NCBI GenBank assembly: GCA_024362935.1
Contig: JANCRA010000115.1
Location: 496,001-560,000 of the forward strand
DNA from: Setophaga petechia
Lineage: Eukaryota > Chordata > Aves > Passeriformes > Parulidae
Direction: 5' to 3'
DNA length: 64,000 bases
Shown: positions 56,160 to 64,000 of the stretch, piece by piece
Numbering within the stretch: position 1 is the stretch's first letter
How the letters are laid out: each line of letters starts with the position of its first letter
Position numbers and translations under genes: made by a program
Notes under the pieces: model-generated
Databases searched by the model: none
What the model was told of the DNA's origin: nothing
What the model saw: only the letters and a program-made list of their open reading frames with translations

Positions 56160-56515
56160 GGGTCCTTTTAAGCCCAGGGGGAGGGAAGGGACAGGTGAGC
56201 CACCAATCAGGTGGGAGGGGCGGAGTCTCAGGGGATAATTGACACTTGGCCAGGCCAATGAGAATGGTGCCTGCATGGTCCCAGTGTCCTTTTAAGCCCA
56301 GGGGGAGGGAAGGGACAGGTGAGCCACCAACCAGGTGGGAGGGGCGGAGTCTCGGGATAATTGACACTTGGCCAGGCCAATGAGAATGGTGCCTGCATGG
56401 TCCCAGTGTCCTTTTAAGCCCAGGGGGAGGGAAGGGACAGGTGAGCCACCAACCAGGTGAGAGGGGCGGAGTCTCAGGGGATAATTGACACTTGGCCAGG
56501 CCAATGAGCCCAGGG
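56160..56515 (-). repeat. 121-bp tandem repeat, 3 copies, CCAAT/GC-box/TATA-like motifs
   Basis: Copies start near 56160, 56281 and 56402. Each contains, in minus-strand order: ATTGGCCTGGCCAA (a CCAAT core inside a palindrome), CTCCGCCCCTC (a GC box), a second TTGG (ATTGG in one copy), and CTTAAAAGGA (TATA-like). The three copies differ at only a few positions. This is a repeat of a whole core-promoter arrangement rather than of one enhancer site. Confidence 0.9.
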
Positions 56516-56744
56516 CTGAGGGGCATCTTCTGAATTTCTGCCAATCACACGACGCCCCTGCTGGAATGCTGAGTTTGATGGACAGCCCTTAGCAGGAGGC
56601 CAGGGGAGGGGAAGGGAGAAGGTGTTGCCACACCTGGGATGGCTGAAACAAGAAATTGCTTCACTCTGCAACAGCTCTGTGCCATTCAGACTGAGCAGTT
56701 TTGGGAATTCCTTGAGTTGTGAGAGTGGTGATGGGCAATGTTAT

Positions 56745-56960
56745 TTCACAGAATCACAGAATCACAGGATTTCTAGGTTGGAAGAGACCTTTAAGACCAT
56801 CGAGTCCATCCCATGTTCTAACACCCCAACCAGATCATGGCACCAAGTGCCACATCCAGTCTTTTTTAAAACACATTGAGGATGGTGACTCCACCACCTC
56901 CGTTAAGCAAATATCTCATTAATTTAAAGTGTCTAATGATTTCCTTCTGTTTGTTACCTT
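56745..56960 (-). mobile_element. CR1 LINE 3' end with terminal repeat
   Basis: The plus strand begins with the terminal octamer repeats CACAGAATCACAGAATCACA. It then reads TAGGTTGGAAGAGACCTTTA, AAGACCATCGAGTCCATCCC, CACCAAGTGCCACATCCAGT and GGATGGTGACTCCACCACCT. This is the best preserved CR1 3' end in the window. It is cut off on the 5' side after about 215 bp. Confidence 0.93.
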
Positions 56961-57744
56961 GGTCCTCACCCTCTTATTGTTCTTCTCCCTCTCCTACGCT
57001 TTTAAACACAACACAAAAATAGATTTGCTCTTGGCAGATATGGTGATAACTCACAGAAAAAAGGAGCTTAATCTTAAATAACGCCAGGATACAGGAACAA
57101 AAGCAATCTATTCACCTTCCTGTGGGCTAGAAAATAAATTTCATTCACTCCAAAGCTGAGAAATGGCATAATTGGGCCCTATCAGATGCTTATCAGATTG
57201 ATGCCAGTGGGTAGTGAGCCTTAACTGCAAACACAGACATATCAGTGCTCCTGTTGGAGGGAAGTCACCTCTCCTCCAAGGCTCCATTAGTCACAGGGAA
57301 ACTGTTGAACCTGGAGAAATAAAACTTTCCTGGTGGTCACAGTAGTTGCCTGGTGGAAGAGTTTATTACCCTGACATTAGGCTGTAAAATTACCATTATT
57401 ACTGAACTCCAAAGTGAGCACTGCTTTTGGAGCAGGGGATTACAACAGGCTGAGAGTGCTCTGAGTGGGATTCAGAGCTCCAGAGGCACAAGATGAGGAA
57501 TTTCAGCTGTTTGGGATCACTGGAGGATGTGCAGGAGCTTTAACACCCAGCTAGGAGAGGTCAAGATTTTTGGTTGCCCGTCAAAACATTCCCAGATCAA
57601 CCCTATTTAAGGGTTTTTTCATCAAAACCTTACATTTAGTAAAAAGATAATGAAAATAATCTCTTCTAAGCAGTTCTTGTCATCTAAAACACAGAAGAGA
57701 TGATCCAACAGAGGGTCTGGACCCTTGAGTTCATTCCCATGGAG
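56961..57744. other. Non-repetitive stretch, possible regulatory DNA
   Basis: Repeat-free and AT-balanced. Two TATCAGAT (GATA-type) motifs lie 11 bp apart at 57180 and 57191, and a further GATAA is at about 57045. No gene seen. Confidence 0.4.
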
Positions 57745-58365
57745 TAGAGGCCAAATGCCCTGGGCAGGTTGGATTCACCTCCCTGGTGTCCTGAATATTC
57801 CAGGTATTTATCCAGCACCACTGGGCTATTTCCCAAATTTTTCAATCCAGTTTCTTTCAGGAATTCACCTTCAGAAAGAGGCTTGGGAAGGAACAACATT
57901 ACCACATCATAACTCTCATTATCTATAGGTTTGCTAGGAAAAATAAAGTCTGGAGAAGCCCTGCCCTGGGCAGGTTGGGTTCACCTCCCTGGGGTCCTGG
58001 GCATTCCAGTATTTATCCAGCACCACTGGGCTATTTCCCAAATTTTTCAATCCAGTTTCTTCAGGAATTCACCTTCAAAAAGAGGTCTGGGAAGAAACAT
58101 CATTACCACATCATAACTCTCATTACCTATGGGCTGGCTAGAAAAAGGAAAAGTCTGGAGAAGCCCTGCCCTGGCAGGTTGGATTCACCTCCCTGGGATC
58201 CTGGACATTCCAGTATTTATCCAGCACCACTGGGCTATTTTCAAGTTTTTCCATCCAGTTTCTTCAGGAATTCCTTCAGAAAAAGGTTTGGGAAGAAGCA
58301 GCATTACCACATCATAACTCTCATTATCTATAGATTTCCTAAAAAAAATAAAGCCTGGAGAAGTC
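57745..58365. repeat. About 204-bp tandem array, 3 copies
   Basis: CCCTGGGCAGGTTGG starts copies near 57758 and 57963; CCCTGGCAGGTTGG near 58167. Units include ATTTATCCAGCACCACTGGG, TTACCACATCATAACTCTCA and AATAAAGTCTGGAGAAG. Confidence 0.95.
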
Positions 58366-59977
58366 CTTGAGAGGGAAATTCAGCCTGGTCTAAGGTGGTG
58401 GGGTCAGCAGTGAGGGTTTAGCCCATTTCTCCCATTTTTCCCATTGGAAATCTGGCCCAATGAATGCAGCAGAACTGCAAAAACAGCCATCCACAAACCG
58501 TGATCAGAGGCTGAGGTTTCTAAACCGTATTGAGGTTGCAAAAACAAATTGACATCAACATATGGGGGAAGTCTGAAGTTGCAGCAAACATTCGCAAATG
58601 TGAGAAACTTTGGCATGCAAGAGTCCCCATTAAATTCAAATACACAATGCACAAGATTAAAGTTATTCAGAGGCATTAATGTTTGCGAGATCAGACCCCT
58701 GAGATGTCTCTGTGTAGTAACAGTTACTTTAGGTTTAATCTGTTATTGCATTAATATCTATAAAGAGCATATATAAATACAAATCAGATGGCAGCTGCAG
58801 TCTCGCTGAAGAAAAAGATTGAAGGGCCTGGGGGGAACTGAAATTTCCACACGATGGGAATTTCCAGTGCCATGTATTTTGGGGATTCTCATCCTGCTCA
58901 AACTGCAGCTTGCTTTTTCTTTTTCTTTTTCTTTTTTTTTACACAATGCACACACACACACAGAGATATGTGTGAGAACAAAAAAGGCAAAGAAACTAAT
59001 TAGGGAAAGGAGAGAAGGACAATAAAAATTGTTTTCAAGTGGACAGATTGCCCTTGCACAGGAGCAAGTGATGGTCTTAAGCATGGCAGCCCCCCTCAGA
59101 TTGCTGTGAAAAGCCTGATGTGCTCTACTTAACACTTAAGGAAATTCACTGGGGAATAATGACCTCTAATTTATTTTGGCTACAGTGACGTTGGTCTGTG
59201 CTTCTGTTCATCTCACTCTGAAGATTTCAGGGGACTTCAGAGCTGGGGCCTGGCTCATTCTGCAGCCCTGGCAGTTAATCTGCTCGGATATTTCCCCAAA
59301 TAACCATCTGCTCCACCTTGTATTTGTTTCACTCCCCGACTATCTCAGCTCTTGCTCCGTCCTGCTGGCTTATTCAGCACTCTTTAAATTTCTCCTCTGG
59401 CCTTATGTCTGGTTGCTTATGTTTTGGACAGACAATGGAGGTGATACAGGCCATTATTCATGAGGAGCTTCAAGTGTAACGTGAGAAACATCTCATCTCC
59501 TGACCCCTGTTAGCATAAGAATCGCTGATAAAATTCTGGACTGAAAGAGAAGAATCTTCTGGGAAAAATATCGGCAAAAGTTTCACTTGAGATGGGTTTT
59601 GTAAGAATAATCCAGATTAATTCTCTGCCTAAGGACCAGATCTAACTCCTGGTGCAGTCACCAGGACTCTGAAGAGATGCTGTGGCAGAGACCTTGGGGG
59701 TCTATGGAATTTTAAAGAGAAGAATATTCTTTACACTCCCCCACCCTGTGCTCCTGCATTTTATACTTTTTTACGCAAAGATCACAAAGTGATTTCCACC
59801 CTCGAGTGAATTTAGCCTCCAAACACTCCCAGAGAGGGTGTAAATATTGATTCCACAACTGGATCACCTGAATTAAAGACTGGAGAGATCTCCTTGGATC
59901 GTGTATCACCAGGTCACCAAATTTTAACCATTTTGTGCTTATTTTAGCAGAGTTACATCTGAAAGAAGTTGGGGTGA
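58366..59977. other. Non-repetitive stretch, possible regulatory DNA
   Basis: 58500-58800 and 59100-59500 are repeat-free with mixed composition. The plus frame 59176-59463 (95 codons) shows no known domain. A CTTTTT run lies at about 58914-58940 and CACACA at 58949-58961. Confidence 0.4.
58914..58961. repeat. CTTTTT and CA short simple repeats
   Basis: Four CTTTTT-type units, a T run, then a short CA run. Confidence 0.85.
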
Positions 59978-60059
59978 AGCAGTGGGAAAATCACAATCAG
60001 CAGTGGGAAAATCACAATCAGCAGTGGGAAAATCACAACCAGCAGTGGGAAAATCACCA
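59978..60059. repeat. 21-bp tandem repeat, 4 copies
   Basis: AGCAGTGGGAAAATCACAAT at 59978, 59999, 60020 and 60041; the last copy diverges at its end. Confidence 0.96.
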
Positions 60060-60663
60060 GTCAAAGATCATCACCTGATCATGGGAAGCAAATTTTGGCC
60101 ACAGTTTCTTCTTTTTCCTCGTATCAACCCCAAGCAGACTCACAAGCAAAGAATTGATGCTGTTCGTGCCTCCAGTGGGATTTATTTACCATCAGTGGGG
60201 TTGATTTAGCAGGAGCAGAGCCCTGAGTCTGCTAAGCACAAACCCAACACCCCTTTGAGTGAAAAATGCGAAATAAATGGCAAACAAACCAATTAATACC
60301 CTGGGATGGATTAATGGGAATAAAAATCTCCGTGTGCTCGCTCCAAATATCCCAAACCCAAATGGAAACCTGCCAAGGAATGTTTATGGATGCCCCAAGT
60401 GCTAATGGCATGCAGAGCCTCATCCTTCAAATCTCCCAGGTCAATGGAACAGGAATATGTGCATTTCCAAATGCTCCTTGCTTGGCTGATCCATCAATAT
60501 GATAACTAATACATACTTAAACTCCTCGATGGACTCCCTGAAATTAAAACAACCAGAGAGCACAGGAAAAAAAGCTTAAATAACCATTGCCGATGGATTT
60601 CAGATAAAAGTCAAGGAATAATTCCACAAAGATCACCCAAACACAATCACAAAAAAAAAAAAA
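60060..60663. other. Non-repetitive spacer
   Basis: An A-run lies at 60650-60665. No gene seen. Confidence 0.4.
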
Positions 60664-61545
60664 AACAGTTTTGGAGGAGGGAAATGGAACCAATTCCATT
60701 TTGTATGCAGAGGCAGTTCAGCAAAAACTCTGCCCAAAGTTGCTCTCCTCACTAATTAATGGGAACAAAACCATCATAAATGAAGAATTTTCTCCTTCCA
60801 GCAGTGACAGAGCAGATCTTTGCTCAGAGATGGGGTTTGGGTACAGGCTGCACCTTTTCTCTCCTTATTTAGGGAAATCCAGAGTGGCTGCTCAGTATTT
60901 TTAATGTTGAGCATGGTCTGGGAGATCCCTGTGGTCACTCAGGTTTTGGAGGTGGGAAATGGAACCAATTCCATTTTATACACAGAGGCAAAAACTCATT
61001 TTATACACAGTTCAGCAAAAACTCTGCCCAGATTAAATGCTCAACAAAGTTGCTCTCCTCACTAATTGATGGGAAAAAACCCCATCATAAATGAAGAATT
61101 TTCTCCTTCCAGCAGTGACAGAGCAGATCTTTGCTCAGAGATGGGGTTTGGGTACAGGCTGCACCTTTTCTCTCCTTATTTAGGGAAATCCAGAGTGGCT
61201 GCTCAGTATTTTTAATGTTTGGTCTGGGAGGTCACTGTGGTCACTCAGGTTTTGGAGGTGGGACATGGAACCAATTCCATTTTATACACAGAGGCAGTTC
61301 AGCAAAAACTCTGCTCATATTAAAAGCTCAACAAAGTTGCTCTCCTCACTAATTGATGGGAACAAAACCATCATAAATGAAGAATTTTCTCCTTCCAGCA
61401 GTGACAGAGCAGATGTTTGCTCAGAGATGGGGTTTGGGGACAGGCTGCACCTTTTCTCTCCTTATTTAGGGAAATTCAGAGTGGCTGCTCAGTATTTTTA
61501 ATGTTGAGCATGGTCTGGGAGGTCCCTGTGGTCACTCAGGGTCAC
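60664..61545. repeat. About 285-305-bp tandem array, 3 copies
   Basis: Copies begin GTTTTGGAGG(A/T)GGGA near 60668, 60943 and 61249. They share GGAACCAATTCCATTTT, CAGTGACAGAGCAGAT, TTTGCTCAGAGATGGGGTTT and CTGCTCAGTATTTTTAATGT. Copy 2 contains a local duplication of CATTTTATACACAG. The array ends in GGTCACTCAGGGTCAC. Confidence 0.95.
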
Positions 61546-62474
61546 TTGTCCTGGCTGTGTCCCCTCCCAGCTCCCTGTGCAGCCTTGTTGGAGGGTGAGG
61601 TGCAGAAAAGGGGCCCTGTGCAAGCTCTGCTCAGCTGGAACTAAAACATCCCAGTGTTATCAGCACTGTTGTCAGCACAAATCCAAAACACAGCCCCGTG
61701 CTGGCTTCCATGAGGAAAATTAACTCTCTTGCAGCCAAAATTCCAGTTTTAGCATCACAGACAGGTTTCAGCTGAAATGAGGGTGCCTCTGCTACAGACA
61801 CACTCCCCTCTCACTGGGGGAGTAAGGAAAATATCAAATATTGCCCAATTCCCCACAAAAACAGGCAGCTAAGGAGAACAATCTCAGCTGTGAGTCCTGA
61901 GAACATTTCAGCAAAAAACAAGTGAATTGTGGGTGAGGGTTAACTCTGAACTCTCACAAATCTGAGGGGAAAGTGCCTCACTCTGGGCATCCCTTTGTGT
62001 GAATCCAGGTTTGGGGCTCTCCTCTCTCCTGGGGGAGCCCTGCAGCTCTCACATTGCCCTGCACATTTGCAGTGTGTCATTCCCAAAGCTGACCCTTCCC
62101 AAAGCTCAGAAATTTTCCTCTCAGAGCTGCAGGAGCATTGTCTGTGCTTAGCAAGGACCAGCCCACAGCTGGGTTATTCTTAAGGATTTCAGGGTCTCCA
62201 CAAACTTTTTGAGAGGTTGGGGAAACCAGGAGGAGAGATGGGATTTCAGCCTTTATTTTCCTTTCCCCACCACGAGCAGCCAGAAAAATAACATCACATG
62301 AATTTCTGGTTGTGGAGCCATTCCTTGGAGAACAGGACAGTGGGCAAATCATGTCCAAAGTTGTCCAAATCTCCTCTTCATGCTCTCTTGCCTCCACATC
62401 CAGAGTCTCTTCTAAAAAGATGGTAAAAGATGAAGTTTGTGGATTGTAAAGTTTGGCTGCTTTAAAAAATCAGA
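61546..62474. other. Non-repetitive stretch
   Basis: No array, mobile element or gene recognised. Confidence 0.4.
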
Positions 62475-63085
62475 CCAAATCAGCTGAGCCCAAATTAAAC
62501 TCCAGGAGATGGTCAGAGGAACCCAAACCCCACATCTACACTAAACCTTGGCACCTCCACATTTCTGAGGCTTCTCTGATCTCCTTTAGCCTCTTCTCTC
62601 ACACAAAATTTGACTCCTATTGACTCCTATTTGACTCCTTTGTGGGGTTGCATTTGGAGGCTTTTGGGAAAAAATCAGAGAAATCCAATCAGCTGAGCCC
62701 AAATTAAACTCCAGGAGATGGTCAGAGGAACCCAAACCCCACATCTACACTAAACCTTGGCACCTCTACATTTCATTTGGGCTTCTCTGTCCTCCTTTAG
62801 CCTCTTCTCCCACACAAAATTTGACTCCTATTGATTCCTATTTGACTCCTTTGTGGGGTTACATTTGGAGGGTTTTGGGAAAAAATCAGACAGATCCAAT
62901 CAGCTGAGCCCAAATTAAACTCCAGGAGATGATCAGAGGAATCCAACCCCAATATCTACTCTAAACCTTGGCACCTCCACATTTCTGAGGCTTCTCTGAC
63001 CTCCTTTAGCCTCTTCTCCCACACAAAATTTGACTCCTATTGATTCCTATGTGGGGTTGCATTTGGAGGTTTTTGGGAGCTGCTG
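62475..63085. repeat. About 210-bp tandem array, 3 copies
   Basis: CAGCTGAGCCCAAATTAAAC at 62481, 62690 and 62901. Units contain CACATCTACACTAAACCTTG and a local duplication of TTGACTCCTAT (two or three copies), and end in GTGGGGTTGCATTTGGAGG. Copy 3 is shorter because the local repeat has contracted. Confidence 0.95.
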
Positions 63086-63794
63086 TAGGTGCTGCTTTCT
63101 TTGAAGGGGCTGCAGGAACAGAAATCAGCCCTGAACATCTTGGATTTTCCAAGAAGAAATCTTTCCAGGAACAAATGAAGGAAACAGGCTCCCAGGGCCC
63201 CTCATAAATTCTGGCAAGGCGAGGCCTGTGCTTCCATGAGGACATTTCAGAGCAGCATTTCCTGAGGCACTGCTGAATGCTGTGCATTTACAGGCAGAGA
63301 TGGTGTCTGCAAAAGGCCCGGCCAACAAAGGTGGCAGAACAATGCAGCAAGAAACAAATAAAAACCCCTTTTTTTCCCTTCATTTAACTAAAAGAAACGA
63401 GGCCTGGTTCCCTTTGTCTGACACCAGTGGGGCACCATTCAGTGCCCAGGAGCTCATCCTGATTTCCTGCAGCACATCCCAGCGCTGGAGCCACCCCGAG
63501 GTCCCTCAGGCAGGGAACCCAGCTCCCACACCTGCAGCAAACTCCAATTCTCCTCATCACCCACTCCCCTCCACGCTTCCTGGTGACCATGAAGGCAATC
63601 ACATGAATTTGTGAGTGCGAGATGGGGGAGCAGTGTGAGCCTCCATGGCTGGGTTTCTATGGAAACAATTCCCCTGGCATCCTCAGCCCACATTCGGTAT
63701 TCCTGTCTGGCTGCCTCCTTCTCACACTCCAAATCCCTCTTCTCCAGACACTCTGCTCTGCAGGGGGATGTTTGCTGCTCCCTCCTGCTCCACA
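63086..63794. other. Non-repetitive stretch
   Basis: No gene, array or mobile element recognised. Confidence 0.4.
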
Positions 63795-64000
63795 CCGAGC
63801 TGGGCAGGAATGGGATGAGAAAAATGGGGCAGTCACTGCTCAGCCATTGGGATGGGCAGGAATGGGATGGGCAGAGATGGGGCAGTCAGGAATGGGATGG
63901 GCAGAGATGGGGCAGTCACTGCTCACCCACTGGAATGGGCAGGAATGGGATGGGCAGAGATGGGGCAGTCACTGCTCACCTAGTGAGCTGGGATGGGGAG
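63795..64000. repeat. Minisatellite running off the window end
   Basis: GGGCAGGAATGGGATG(G/A), GATGGGGCAGTCA and CTGCTCACC recur with a period of about 60 bp; a shorter 33-bp variant appears at 63879-63911. The plus strand is G-rich. The array continues past the right edge. Confidence 0.9.

Larger units (their letters stand above)
56017..56630 (-). mobile_element. Solo LTR with triplicated promoter-like unit, minus strand
   Basis: On the minus strand it begins TGGCAACACCTTCTCCC and ends CCTTTCAACCA. Flanks are TACCTG (56011-56016) and CACCTG (56631-56636), a 6-bp duplication with one mismatch. It contains AATAAA followed by ACTCTGGATTAACCCTCCGG, which I associate with songbird LTR R-U5 regions. 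The U3 part holds three copies of a 121-bp unit with promoter-type motifs (separate entry). No internal retroviral sequence adjoins it. Boundaries are inferred from TG...CA termini and the imperfect duplication; a slightly larger element is possible. Confidence 0.62.

Noticed and set aside
59176..59463. 95-codon plus frame with a hydrophobic C-terminal half
   Set aside because: No known domain, no splice signals that I trust, and length compatible with chance.
1..64000. CRISPR array or prokaryotic operons
   Set aside because: Repeats are contiguous without unique spacers of constant size, and the sequence carries bird-type LINE and LTR fragments and no bacterial gene structure.

Overview
The window reads as vertebrate nuclear DNA, most likely from a passerine bird. 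The evidence is several 3'-end fragments of CR1 LINEs (the AGAATCAT / GGTTGGAAGGGACC signature), LTRs of a type I associate with songbird endogenous retroviruses, and no operons, ribosome binding sites or compact genes. The bird assignment comes from recognising these repeat families by eye; no database was searched. I find no protein-coding gene, tRNA, rRNA or other RNA gene that I can support. The open frames that exist are short, or are long only because a tandem repeat lacks stop codons.

The dominant property is tandem repetition. By hand I delimit about 30 separate arrays with mostly unrelated units of 3 to about 370 bp. Together they cover roughly 24 kb, a little over a third of the window. 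They include simple repeats (ATCC about 6.5-7.6 kb, AATAT about 26.2-26.5 kb), short minisatellites (8.6, 12.3, 18.9, 31.5, 37.2, 51.8 and 55.1 kb) and long-unit arrays of 120-370 bp (2.3, 13.2, 19.9, 24.0, 26.6, 27.7, 30.5/34.5, 32.6, 47.7, 53.6, 56.2, 57.7, 60.7 and 62.5 kb). Two arrays are visibly amplified from pieces of CR1 (27.7 and 32.6 kb), and one lies inside an LTR and repeats a promoter-like segment (56.2 kb).

Three LTR-like elements without retroviral internal regions can be delimited: 11749-12203 (minus), 15153-15838 (plus) and 56017-56630 (minus). Each is flanked by a 6-bp direct repeat, perfect for the second (CCCGGG) and 5 of 6 for the other two. Each carries an AATAAA polyadenylation signal 50-80 bp before its 3' end.

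Between the arrays lie non-repetitive blocks. The longest run without arrays is 38.2-47.7 kb, interrupted only by a 238-bp duplication. It looks like the non-coding flank of a developmental gene, with AT-rich stretches and homeodomain-like motifs, but conservation cannot be judged from one sequence. A compact CpG island at 23.72-24.01 kb is the best candidate promoter. It sits between an A-rich tract and a G-rich array with strong G-quadruplex potential.

I did not find a convincing new biological system. The points most worth following are the promoter-triplicated LTR, the CR1-tail arrays, the 234-bp array split by 3.1 kb of other repeats, the T/G-only array at 37.2 kb, the CpG island, and the 222-bp stretch of complete identity between two copies 1,420 bp apart.
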